Source: Varibaculum cambriense DSM 15806
Lineage (GTDB): Bacteria > Actinomycetota > Actinomycetes > Actinomycetales > Actinomycetaceae
Reading direction: 5' to 3'
Assembly (NCBI RefSeq): GCF_000420065.1
Contig: NZ_ATUF01000004.1
Coordinates: 1 to 64,000 of the forward strand
DNA length: 64,000 nucleotides
Of the stretch, positions 55,746 through 64,000 are shown in pieces (position 1 is the first letter of the stretch; each line of letters opens with the position of its first letter). A model generated the notes under the pieces. That model did no database searches. It was not told the origin of the DNA and was given only the letters and a program-made list of their open reading frames with translations. The position numbers and the translations under genes were made by a program.

Positions 55746-55754
55746 GGTATCGAA

Positions 55755-58700
55755 CTAGGCGAAAGCCTTCTCCATTAACTCGGCGTTCTCCTCTTTATGC
55801 AACTTGGAATTACCAGCTGCCGGTGAGGCGGCTTCGGGTCGGGAAGCTACCTGCAGCGTCTTGCCGATGGCTCCCGGAAGATGCAAAGCCATAAATGGCC
55901 AGGGACCCTGGTTTTCGGGTTCATCCTGCACCCAGGTGAGCGGCAGATCTCCCCAGGTGTTCAGAACTTCCTGTAGCTCAGTTGCCGGGAGCGGATATAG
56001 CTGCTCTAGGCGAACGATCGCGGTATCGAAACGTTCCCGCTTAGCGCGCTCTTTCACCAAGTCATAGTAGACTCGGCCGCTACACAGCAATACCCGGGAC
56101 GGCTGGCTTACCCGCTCGTCTACTTCCCCGATAACCGGCTTAAACTCCCCGGAAATGAAATCTTCGACCGGGGAAGCTGCCGCTGCTAAACGCAACAATT
56201 GCTTCGGCTCAAAAGCAATCAAAGGTTTCCGTGGCCGCTTATAGGCTTGCGAGCGCAGCATATGGAAGTTATTAGCCGGATTTGAGGGTTGACATACCCA
56301 CATATTTTCTTGGGCGCACAGTTGCAGGTAACGCTCTATGCGAGCCGAAGAGTGGTCGGGGCCTTGCCCCTCATAACCGTGCGGCAATAGCATTACCACT
56401 CCCGAACGTTCATTCCACTTTTGGAAGGAAGAGGAAACAAACTCGTCGGTAACCGCTTGACCACAGTTGGCGAAGTCCCCGAACTGGGCTTCCCACAACA
56501 CCAAGGTTTCCGGAGACTCCACCGAATAGCCGTACTCGAAAGCTAACGGAGCATACTCGGAAAGGGGAGAGTTGAATGCCTGGAAGGTGGCTTGATTCTC
56601 TGTTAAGAAGTTCAGTGGCGTCCATTCGCGCCCATTCTCATAGTCGTGAATTACCGCGTGACGATGGGAGAAAGTACCGCGACGCGAATCTTGCCCGCCG
56701 AGACGAACATTGGTGCCTTCCATTACCAGGGAACCATAGGCCAACATTTCACCCATGCCCCAATCAATCTTGCCTTCCCGGGACATGACCTCCCGCTTTT
56801 GCAATACCTTCATAATCTTGGGGTGGGGGGTGAAATGCTCTGGCACCCGTACCTGGGATTGGCCGATGCGTTCTACCTCTTCACGAGTGATAGCCGAAGT
56901 CCAGCCGATCATCATCCCCTGTCCGGGCTGTTGCGAGGTAGGCATCACCCAGCGGGTGTCCCCGCCCGGATTGGTAGTGTCGTCATGTTCTGCGGCGTCG
57001 AATTCTTTCTTTTCCCGGGTTTCCTGGAAAATCTTGTTCAGGTCATCGTGGTATTCCTGCAAAGCCTCTTGGGCTTTTTCTTCGCTTAAATCTCCGCGCC
57101 CAATCAAGTTGCGGGTATAAACCTCGCGCGTGGTGGGCAGGCTATCGATTAAGGAATAAAGCACCGGCTGGGTCATGGAGGGGTCATCGCCCTCATTATG
57201 TCCGCGCCGACGGTAACAGACCATATCGATGATTACGTCTTTATGGAACTCTTGCCTAAAGTCAAAGGCTAGTTTGGCGGCCTTCACCACGTCTTGTGGG
57301 AAATCTCCGTTAACGTGGAAAATCGGAACCTGCAAACCTTTAGCTAAGTCGGTGCAGTAGCGAGTAGAACGCCCCGAGGTAGGCCCGGTAGTAAATCCGA
57401 TCTGGTTATTTACAATAATGTGCACGGTGCCGCCAGTACGGTAACCGCGCAACTGGGACATGTTCAGGGTTTCTTGGACTACGCCCTCGCCAATGAAGGC
57501 GGCATCACCGTGGATAAGAATCGGCATAACCTGGATTTCCGCTTCTTTTCCGCCTCCTAAACGATCCTGCTTAGCGCGAGTGATACCTTCGGTAACTCCA
57601 TTAGCGGCTTCCAAGTGCGAGGGGTTCGCGGTTAGGGACACCAGCACCCCTTCGCCCTCGTCAGCAGAATAAATCCCCTCTGTTCCCAGGTGGTATTTCA
57701 CGTCCCCAGACCCCTGGGTCGAGTTCGGATCCAGGTAGCCCTCGAATTCGGAGAAAATCTGGCCATAGGATTTCCCCGCCACATTTGAGAGCACATTTAA
57801 ACGTCCGCGGTGAGCCATCCCGATAGTGATTTCTTTTACTCCAGTCCGCGAAGCACTGGAAAGCATTTTGTCTAGCAGAGGGATCAGGGATTCAGCGCCC
57901 TCTAGCGAGAAGCGTTTTTGTCCCACGTATTTAGTTTGTAGGAAAGTCTCAAAAGCTTCGGCATGGTTGAGCGTGCTGAGCACGTGCATCTGCTCATCTT
58001 TCGAAAGCTTCTTTGAGGGTTTTTCAATGCGGTTTTGTACCCAGCGGCGCTGTACGGGATCTTGAATATGCATATATTCAATCCCGATTGCCTGAGTATA
58101 GGTGGCACGCAGCTGTTCTAAAAGATCCCGCAAGTTCATAGTGTCGCGGCCAGCAAACCCCCCGGTGGGGAAGACGCGATCCAAATCCCACACGCTCAGT
58201 CCATAAGATCCGATAGATAGGTCCGGGTGGCGACGCAGAATCTGCTGTAGCGGATCCGTATTGGCGGCCAGGTGGCCGCGGGATCGGTAAGCATGAATCA
58301 GTTCCGCGATCCGGGCAGGTTTACCTTTCTCAGTTACCACGTCATAGCTGAAATCTCGTTCCCATTGATAGGGCTCGTGAGCTACCCCTAAAGTGGAGAA
58401 CACGCGCTCAAAGAAGCCGTCATGGCCGGTAAGTTTCTGTTCAATAATCCGCAGGAACTCTCCGGAACCGGCACCTTGAATCACGCGGTGATCATAGGTG
58501 GAAGTCATGGTCATGATTTGTCCGATACCGGCATTTGCCAGTTGCGAGGGAGAGGCTCCTGCCCATTCGGCCGGGAACGAGGTGGCGCCCACTCCAATAA
58601 TTGCCCCTTGACCAGTCATTAACCGGGGAACCGATTGTTTTGTTCCCAAGGTTCCGGGATTGGTTAAAGTAACGGTTCCTCCCGCAAAATCAGCAGGTTT

Positions 58701-59483
58701 TAGAGAACCGGCACGCGCCCTCTTCACTAGATCCTCGTACGCGTCAATGAATTGCCGGAAGTTTAAGGTATCGGCATCGTGGACTACTGGAACCATGAGC
58801 GAGCGGGAACCGTCTTCCTTGGGGAGATCGATTGCTAGCCCGAAACCGACATGCGCAAACTTGCGGATGCAGCCGCGGCCATCTTCGTCCTTTTCAAAAC
58901 GGACGTTCATAGAGGGCATTTCTACTAAAGCCTCAATAATGGCGTAGCCGATTAGGTGAGTAAACGACACTTTACCGCCGGTAGTGGCCGCCAAATGAGT
59001 GTTGATTACTTTGCGGTTTTCAATTAGTAGCTTGGCGGGAATTTCCCGGGCGGAAGTAGCGGTAGGAATCTGCAGCGATTCATCCATATTCTTAACTACC
59101 GCTTTAGCTACCCCGCGTAGCCGTTCCACTTTATCTTCTTCTTCTACGTCTGAGCGTCCCGGGCCTAGATCGAGGGCAGTTTTCCGGGCGACATAGGGGG
59201 AGGTAGGCTCGGAGGCTGCCACTGGAGGGGCGGGCGGCAAATCGGAACGGGTAACGTCCCGGGCACTTATTGCAGACTCGGTACCCTTGACCTTGTGAGG
59301 TTGCTTTTCGTGGGGTTCCGCTTCTTTTATCTGCTCATTGCGTGCCTCCAAAGCGGAGAAGTATTCTCTCCAATCTTCGGGAACCGATAGGGGGTCGGCG
59401 CAATATTTGTCATAAAGATCATCGATGATCTCCTGGTTGATCGGGCTTACCGACTGATCCACTTGATCTTCCGAATTGGGCAT
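55755..59483 (-). CDS. kgd: Multifunctional 2-oxoglutarate decarboxylase/dehydrogenase E1/E2 (Kgd)
   Basis: 1242 residues. A short N-terminal segment (DDLYDKYCADPLSVPEDWREYF) and a linker precede an E2-type acyltransferase domain with catalytic DHRVIQGAGSGEF but no lipoyl domain. The thiamin-diphosphate E1 domain follows, with ITIGMAHRGRLNVLS, GDAAFIGEGVVQETLNMS and VCYRRRGHNEGDDP. This fusion is the actinobacterial form of 2-oxoglutarate dehydrogenase/decarboxylase. It makes succinyl-CoA or succinic semialdehyde. The ATG at 59483 has GGAAG five bases before it; the longer frame to 59519 lacks this. Confidence 0.94.
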   Translation of the reverse strand: MPNSEDQVDQSVSPINQEIIDDLYDKYCADPLSVPEDWREYFSALEARNEQIKEAEPHEKQPHKVKGTESAISARDVTRSDLPPAPPVAASEPTSPYVARKTALDLGPGRSDVEEEDKVERLRGVAKAVVKNMDESLQIPTATSAREIPAKLLIENRKVINTHLAATTGGKVSFTHLIGYAIIEALVEMPSMNVRFEKDEDGRGCIRKFAHVGFGLAIDLPKEDGSRSLMVPVVHDADTLNFRQFIDAYEDLVKRARAGSLKPADFAGGTVTLTNPGTLGTKQSVPRLMTGQGAIIGVGATSFPAEWAGASPSQLANAGIGQIMTMTSTYDHRVIQGAGSGEFLRIIEQKLTGHDGFFERVFSTLGVAHEPYQWERDFSYDVVTEKGKPARIAELIHAYRSRGHLAANTDPLQQILRRHPDLSIGSYGLSVWDLDRVFPTGGFAGRDTMNLRDLLEQLRATYTQAIGIEYMHIQDPVQRRWVQNRIEKPSKKLSKDEQMHVLSTLNHAEAFETFLQTKYVGQKRFSLEGAESLIPLLDKMLSSASRTGVKEITIGMAHRGRLNVLSNVAGKSYGQIFSEFEGYLDPNSTQGSGDVKYHLGTEGIYSADEGEGVLVSLTANPSHLEAANGVTEGITRAKQDRLGGGKEAEIQVMPILIHGDAAFIGEGVVQETLNMSQLRGYRTGGTVHIIVNNQIGFTTGPTSGRSTRYCTDLAKGLQVPIFHVNGDFPQDVVKAAKLAFDFRQEFHKDVIIDMVCYRRRGHNEGDDPSMTQPVLYSLIDSLPTTREVYTRNLIGRGDLSEEKAQEALQEYHDDLNKIFQETREKKEFDAAEHDDTTNPGGDTRWVMPTSQQPGQGMMIGWTSAITREEVERIGQSQVRVPEHFTPHPKIMKVLQKREVMSREGKIDWGMGEMLAYGSLVMEGTNVRLGGQDSRRGTFSHRHAVIHDYENGREWTPLNFLTENQATFQAFNSPLSEYAPLAFEYGYSVESPETLVLWEAQFGDFANCGQAVTDEFVSSSFQKWNERSGVVMLLPHGYEGQGPDHSSARIERYLQLCAQENMWVCQPSNPANNFHMLRSQAYKRPRKPLIAFEPKQLLRLAAAASPVEDFISGEFKPVIGEVDERVSQPSRVLLCSGRVYYDLVKERAKRERFDTAIVRLEQLYPLPATELQEVLNTWGDLPLTWVQDEPENQGPWPFMALHLPGAIGKTLQVASRPEAASPAAGNSKLHKEENAELMEKAFA

Positions 59484-59690
59484 GGCGCTTCCTTTTCTGG
59501 GTGGTGACGGAATATCCAATAAAATATTAAGCCTATTTAGTTCGAAAGTCCTAGCGTTTCTCTCGATATTGAGAGAGTTTATGTAGGCTTTACTAATGTT
59601 GGTACATTGCTATTAAAATAGCTTACGAATTGCCTACTTGAAGAGGTGTTAGTGGTATGCCCTACCCCCGGTCCGGTGACGGTGGTGTAG

Positions 59691-61076
59691 TTGCCTGATA
59701 GTGTTTATTACCTGTTAATGGTGCTTTTGGGAGTTTTGCTCACGATCGGAACCGCTCTGTTCGTAGCTGCCGAATTCTCTATGCTGGCTCTCGATCCCTC
59801 CCAAGTTGAGGGGAGAGTGAAACGTAAAGAAAAGGGAGCTGCTGGCGTCCTTAAAGCTTTGCAGCATTTATCTACCCAGCTTTCGGGGGCACAGGTGGGA
59901 ATCACCCTCACCACCATTCTGTTGGGATACACGACCCAAAATGCGCTTACCTCTTTGTTTGCGCAATGGTTGCAGGATGTTAAATTAGCGGCCTCGCTGG
60001 CCACGGCCATTGCGGTGGTGGTGGCTATGGTGCTAGTCAACGCCTTTTCTATGGTATTTGGAGAGCTGTTCCCTAAGAATTTGGCGTTAGCTAAACCATT
60101 CGAAGTTGCGCGGGTAGTGACACCCATGCAACGAGCCTTCACTGTTCTATTTAAACCCGTGATTACGGTTTTAAACGGACTGTCTAACCAGGTAGTTCGT
60201 GCTTTGGGGGTGGAACCCTTAGAACAGCTGTCCTCGGCCCGTTCCGCTTCGGAACTGGCGGCTATGGTGCGTCACAGCGCCGAAGCCGGCACTTTAGACT
60301 TATCTACCGCCACTATTTTTACCCGCTCTGTGGGGCTAGGCAGACTCTGCGCCCGCGACGTGATGACCGACCGGCGACGGATGGAATCTTTAGAGGCTGG
60401 GCAAAGCGCGGAGGACGTGGTGGAGTTATCGCGGCGAACCGGGCATTCGCGATTCCCAGTTCTAGGGGAGGATGCTGATGACGTCCTCGGGCTGGTGCAT
60501 TTACGTCGGGCAGTGGCGGTTCCTTTTGAAAAAAGAAACAGTGTGCCGGTAACTGCCCAGTCCCTACTAGTGGAGGCGCTGCGGGTTCCCGAAACCGTCA
60601 GGCTAGCGCCGCTGCTGGTACAACTGCGGGCAGCTGATCTGCAAATGGCGATTGTGGTTGACGAATATGGAGGCACCTGCGGAATCGTTACTTTAGAGGA
60701 CGTAGTGGAAGAAATTGTGGGGGAAGTGGCTGACGAACACGACCTGCGTCGGCGCGGTATCCGCCTCGAGGGCGACAATAAATGGCTGGTAGATGGGACA
60801 TTACGGCCTGATGAAATAGCTGACCGGATTGAGGTATTGCTGCCAGATGATGGCCCCTATGAAACCATTGCCGGCTTGATTCTGGTAATTGCTGGCAAGA
60901 TTCCCCAGGTGGGGGAGAGCTTTAAGATACGCGGCCACGTCTTGACGGTAGCGAAAATGGATGGGCGTCGAATTGAGAAAGTACTTATCAGTACCGCTGA
61001 TTCTGCGGAGGCGGCTCCGCTCTCTGGCAAGATAACCGGGCAGGGCCACCATGAGGGCGGTGACCAAGATGTCTGA
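59691..61076 (+). CDS. CNNM/CBS/CorC_HlyC membrane protein (hemolysin family)
   Basis: 461 residues. The CNNM-type domain with about four helices (LMVLLGVLLTIGTALFVAAEF; GITLTTILLGYTTQNAL) is followed by two CBS domains (ARDVMTDRRRMESL; QMAIVVDEYGGTCGIVTLEDVVEEIVG) and a C-terminal CorC_HlyC domain. The family members export or regulate magnesium. It starts with TTG. The next gene, a related protein, overlaps its end. Confidence 0.85.
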   Translation: MPDSVYYLLMVLLGVLLTIGTALFVAAEFSMLALDPSQVEGRVKRKEKGAAGVLKALQHLSTQLSGAQVGITLTTILLGYTTQNALTSLFAQWLQDVKLAASLATAIAVVVAMVLVNAFSMVFGELFPKNLALAKPFEVARVVTPMQRAFTVLFKPVITVLNGLSNQVVRALGVEPLEQLSSARSASELAAMVRHSAEAGTLDLSTATIFTRSVGLGRLCARDVMTDRRRMESLEAGQSAEDVVELSRRTGHSRFPVLGEDADDVLGLVHLRRAVAVPFEKRNSVPVTAQSLLVEALRVPETVRLAPLLVQLRAADLQMAIVVDEYGGTCGIVTLEDVVEEIVGEVADEHDLRRRGIRLEGDNKWLVDGTLRPDEIADRIEVLLPDDGPYETIAGLILVIAGKIPQVGESFKIRGHVLTVAKMDGRRIEKVLISTADSAEAAPLSGKITGQGHHEGGDQDV

Positions 61077-62109
61077 TTGGTTGGCACTGATAGTGGCGGT
61101 AGTATTACTGGCCGCAAACGCGTTTTTTGTGGCCGGAGAATTTGCGGTCACCTCGACCCGGCGTTCGCAAATTGAGCCTTTGGCTGCCCAAGGTAAACGG
61201 GGAACCACAGCAGCGCTGTGGGCGGTAGAACATGTGTCCTTGGTTTTAGCAGTAACCCAATTGGGTATCACCTTAGCTTCGACAGGGTTGGGGGCGGTAG
61301 CCGAGCCGGCGCTAGCGCATTTGATTGCGCGTCCGTTAGATTTCTTCGGAGTCTCTCCCTCACTAACTCACCCCATCGCTTTCATATTTGCGCTGGTAGT
61401 GGTGGTGTTTTTACATATTGTTTTAGGGGAAATGATCCCTAAGAATCTTACGGTGGCGGCATCAGTGCGGGTGTGTCTGGTGATTTCTCCGCATCTAGTA
61501 CGGATTGCTCGGGCAGTGCGTCCTATTGTCCATGCCCTTGATGAGAGTGCTAACTGGTTCGTGAAACTACTGGGGATTACCCCGCGTTCGGAAGTTTCCC
61601 AGTCTTTTACCATTGAAGAAGTGGCAGCGATTGTCGCGAAATCTACCGCCGCGGGCACCTTGCGGGATGATTTGGGCTTGCTGTCGGGGTCCCTGGAGTT
61701 TTCGAAAGAGGACGTGCGCGCAGCGATGGTTCCGCGTTCGCAACTAGTTACTTTGGATTGGCCGCTGACTGCTGCCGATTTTGAAGCCGAGGTGGCAAAA
61801 ACTGGGTTTTCTCGTTTCCCGATTAGTGATGAATCCGGGAACTTACAAGGGTATTTGCATCTTAAAGATGTTATTTTTGCCGATTCCAGCGCTGCTCGCC
61901 AGGCTCCCTTGGAATCTTGGCGAGTTCGGGTTCTCCCGGAAGTTTCTCCTGATGAAGAAGTAGAGGACGCGTTACGGGTGATGCAAAAAACCGGGGTTCA
62001 TCTGGCTAAAGTCAATGAAAACGGGCAAACTATCGGGGCTATTTTCTTAGAAGATATTCTGGAAGAATTAGTGGGAGAAGTCCGCGACACTATGCAGCGC
62101 GAGAATTAG
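61069..62109 (+). CDS. CNNM/CBS membrane protein without CorC_HlyC domain
   Basis: 346 residues, related to the preceding gene: LIVAVVLLAANAFFVAGEF, ITLASTGLGAVAEPA, FIFALVVVVFLHIVLGEMIPKN and a CBS pair (VRAAMVPRSQLVTLDW; GAIFLEDILEELVGEV). It stops after the CBS domains. GAGGG is about nine bases before the ATG at 61069, which overlaps the previous stop, so the two are co-translated and may form a heteromer. Confidence 0.85.
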   Translation: MSDWLALIVAVVLLAANAFFVAGEFAVTSTRRSQIEPLAAQGKRGTTAALWAVEHVSLVLAVTQLGITLASTGLGAVAEPALAHLIARPLDFFGVSPSLTHPIAFIFALVVVVFLHIVLGEMIPKNLTVAASVRVCLVISPHLVRIARAVRPIVHALDESANWFVKLLGITPRSEVSQSFTIEEVAAIVAKSTAAGTLRDDLGLLSGSLEFSKEDVRAAMVPRSQLVTLDWPLTAADFEAEVAKTGFSRFPISDESGNLQGYLHLKDVIFADSSAARQAPLESWRVRVLPEVSPDEEVEDALRVMQKTGVHLAKVNENGQTIGAIFLEDILEELVGEVRDTMQREN

Positions 62110-62203
62110 TGCCCCGCTACCCCCGCTCAGAGGATCTGCTCTGGATAACTCGTTATTAATTCGTTATTATTTCAGGGTTAGTTGTTTTCCGGAGGAAGAG
62201 TAA

Positions 62204-63025
62204 ATGGCGGAGTCGGTTACCCGGAGGCGCTCTCGGCGCGTCGAGCGGAGGCGGAGACGACGCTTTCAACGCTACGCTGCGGTTCCTCGGGCGCTGGTGA
62301 TGCTGGCTTTAGCAGCAGTTACTATTATTGCGCCGCTAACGGGATTCGTGCAGGCTAATAAGCCCGGCTCGATGATTGCCCATGTACTATCTCTACAAAC
62401 CGAGGGAGAAAGCTGGGCGGGAAGTGCCCACTCTCTCGAGACAGTAGATTCGGAAGAAGGACTGGTTCCCGTACCGGCTGCCGGTACTCGCGCTCGCATC
62501 TTAAGTGCGGATCCCCAATGTCAGTTTTCCAATGTGGGATCGGGTAACCGGGCTGCGCAAACGATGTCGAACGAGGGCGCCATTCTCTTTCCTTTGCAGC
62601 GAGGGGTCTTTCACCAATCTTCGCCCTTTGGTAATCGTATCCACCCGATATCGGGCATATTGAAACTACATACGGGAACGGATTTTTCGGCTCCCTCCGG
62701 TACCCCGATCCATTCCCTAACCGATGGGGTAGTAGATTTTGTCGGTCCCATGGGTGGGGGAGGCAATACGGTGCGGGTTAAGCATATTATCGACGGGGAA
62801 GTTGTTTTCTCCCAGTACAAACATATGCTTCCGGGATCCTTTGCGGTAACAGTGGGACAAAAGGTTAAGGCGGGAGATCAGTTGGGGGCAGTGGGCTCTA
62901 CGGGGAACTCTACCGGCAATCACCTGCACTTTGAGATCATGCCCGGCAATGAAAATAATTTTATTGATCCCGTTCCCTGGCTTGAATCCCACCATTTTCG
63001 CTACCTGGGACAAACATGCGAGTAG
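62204..63025 (+). CDS. M23-family metallopeptidase, membrane-anchored
   Basis: 273 residues. A very Arg-rich N-terminus and a hydrophobic segment (ALVMLALAAVTIIAPLTGF) anchor it to the membrane or start export. The C-terminal LytM-type domain has LHTGTDFSAPSGTPI (HxxxD) and GNHLHFEI (HxH), all zinc ligands present. It should cleave peptidoglycan stem peptides or crosslinks. GGAGGAAGAG precedes the ATG. It overlaps the next gene by 10 bases. Confidence 0.9.
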   Translation: MAESVTRRRSRRVERRRRRRFQRYAAVPRALVMLALAAVTIIAPLTGFVQANKPGSMIAHVLSLQTEGESWAGSAHSLETVDSEEGLVPVPAAGTRARILSADPQCQFSNVGSGNRAAQTMSNEGAILFPLQRGVFHQSSPFGNRIHPISGILKLHTGTDFSAPSGTPIHSLTDGVVDFVGPMGGGGNTVRVKHIIDGEVVFSQYKHMLPGSFAVTVGQKVKAGDQLGAVGSTGNSTGNHLHFEIMPGNENNFIDPVPWLESHHFRYLGQTCE

Positions 63026-63741
63026 CTCCCCAGATTATTGCCCATAGAGGCGGAGGCGGAGAAACTCTGGAGAACACCCGGGAATCCATTGGCTACGCGC
63101 TTTCCCAAAAGGTAAGCCGCTATGAAACCGATGTCCGTGCTCTTAAAGATGGCACTGTGGTGTTACAGCATGATGCCCAGTTAGCCACCCCTTGGGGTGA
63201 TTCCCGTACAGTAGGAGAGCTTGATTCCCAGGAATTTTTTGCGCTCCGCGGTCCAGCGGGGGAACATCCGATTTCACTAAAATTCGCCCTCGAAGATTTT
63301 CCGACCTTAGCCTATAACGTTGATATCAAAGAGTCTCGCGCCCTGGAAGGATCTTTGCAGGTAGTTAACGCTGCAGATGCCTGGGGGCGAGTAATATTCT
63401 CCTCGTTCTCTTCCCAAACTCTCACCGAGTTACGAAAACGCCACCCGGGGGTGCAAACCTGTTTGTCACCAATTGAAGTTGGAAAGGCAGTTCTCGCTGC
63501 CCGCAGCGCCAGTAAGCGGCGTTTTGACTCCGTCGCCGCTTTCGCGCAAGTTCCGCTTAAATGGGGAGGAATCACTATTGTTGACCGCATTTTTGTCTCC
63601 TGGTGTCATAGCCAAGGAATTAGGGTTGAGCCTTGGACAATTAATGAGGAAACGGAGATGCTGCAGCTAACTGACCTGGGTGTGGATGCCATCATGACTG
63701 ACTATCCTGCTCTGGCCAAAGCTACGATTTCTGCCCGATAG
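63016..63741 (+). CDS. Glycerophosphodiester phosphodiesterase
   Basis: 241 residues, a TIM barrel. IIAHRGGGGETLENTRES holds the catalytic His-Arg and Glu-Asn; YETDVRALKDGTVVLQHD holds the Glu-Asp and second His; VDAIMTDYPALAK closes the barrel. It hydrolyses glycerophosphodiesters to glycerol-3-phosphate and an alcohol. No signal peptide is seen, so it is cytoplasmic. It overlaps the peptidase gene. Confidence 0.9.
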   Translation: MRVAPQIIAHRGGGGETLENTRESIGYALSQKVSRYETDVRALKDGTVVLQHDAQLATPWGDSRTVGELDSQEFFALRGPAGEHPISLKFALEDFPTLAYNVDIKESRALEGSLQVVNAADAWGRVIFSSFSSQTLTELRKRHPGVQTCLSPIEVGKAVLAARSASKRRFDSVAAFAQVPLKWGGITIVDRIFVSWCHSQGIRVEPWTINEETEMLQLTDLGVDAIMTDYPALAKATISAR

Positions 63742-63768
63742 ACAGAGTGATCCTGATAGGGTTGCAGC

Positions 63769-64000
63769 ATGAGAATACACGTTGCATGCGATCACGCCGC
63801 ATTTGATTTAAAAGAAGCGTTAGTCAATCATCTCCAGGAAAAAGGCCTCGAGGTAATCGATCACGGATCTAAGGAATATGATGCCGAGGACGATTATCCC
63901 GACACCTGCATTCCTTGCGCCGAGGCTGTCCTTAAGGATGAAGGATCTCTAGGGGTAGTTCTAGGGGGATCTGGTAACGGTGAACAGATGGCCGCTAACT
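63769..64000 (+). CDS. rpiB: Ribose-5-phosphate isomerase B (partial, cut by window end)
   Basis: The 77 codons present read MRIHVACDHAAFDLKEALV, then VIDHGSKEYDAEDDYPD and VVLGGSGNGEQMAAN, the RpiB/LacAB pattern with the catalytic Asp-His pair (CDHA) and GSGNG anion hole. It interconverts ribose-5-phosphate and ribulose-5-phosphate. The 3' end lies beyond the window. Confidence 0.9.
   Translation, partial: MRIHVACDHAAFDLKEALVNHLQEKGLEVIDHGSKEYDAEDDYPDTCIPCAEAVLKDEGSLGVVLGGSGNGEQMAAN

Overview
The window looks like a chromosomal segment of a moderate-GC actinobacterium, most likely of the family Actinomycetaceae (Varibaculum-, Mobiluncus- or Actinotignum-like). This is inferred from several markers read in the sequence: a fused 2-oxoglutarate decarboxylase/dehydrogenase (Kgd), a DUF3117 protein, a SigR/RsrA-like sigma and zinc anti-sigma pair, the tiny actinobacterial ribosomal protein bL37, an FdxA-DapC pair, a VKOR protein, and wall-anchored proteins with LPXTG-like signals. 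No species can be fixed without a database search.

Layout. 0-6 kb: tRNA-Arg, a single-strand DNA-binding protein, the ABC-F factor EttA, 4-alpha-glucanotransferase MalQ, and on the minus strand a HAD phosphatase and a stand-alone PTS EIIB. 6-18 kb is the accessory part: three large cell-wall-anchored surface proteins (InlB-type repeat protein, AT-rich VWA protein, and a 1715-residue subtilase with BspA-type leucine-rich repeats), interrupted by an alkyltransferase gene (ogt). The subtilase gene lies between two diverged copies of the 3' end of a nitroreductase gene, exactly 5700 bp apart, so it looks inserted. 18-30 kb: nitroreductase, an acyl-CoA-ligase-like enzyme, a possibly iron-regulated methyltransferase/cupin pair, lipB-lipA, metY-metX behind a structured leader with a terminator, an unknown protein divergent from it, and a YihY-type membrane protein.

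30-45 kb: a DeoR regulator, mannose-1-phosphate guanylyltransferase overlapping a BMP-type lipoprotein, DUF3117, a LOG-family protein, an O-methyltransferase, an Mrp-type Fe-S carrier, a DUF1003 / PRC-MgtE_N-CBS pair, a stress protein, TypA/BipA, ferredoxin, DapC, citrate synthase, and a VKOR plus DtxR/MntR-type regulator. 45-64 kb: SbcCD, shikimate genes (aroD, aroA), an inositol-phosphatase-type enzyme, RsgA, SigR-like sigma with its anti-sigma, bL37, Kgd, two CNNM/CBS membrane proteins, an M23 peptidase, a glycerophosphodiester phosphodiesterase, and a truncated rpiB running off the end.

Most of the window is ordinary core metabolism and housekeeping. The parts that merit a second look are the surface-protein island with its duplicated nitroreductase end and adjoining structured intergenic DNA, the metYX leader (a 7-codon reading frame, an apical hairpin, and mutually exclusive helices ending in an intrinsic terminator), the unknown 409-residue protein divergent from it, and the possible DtxR-type operator in front of the methyltransferase/cupin pair. 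All calls come from reading the sequence; no database or folding program was run.
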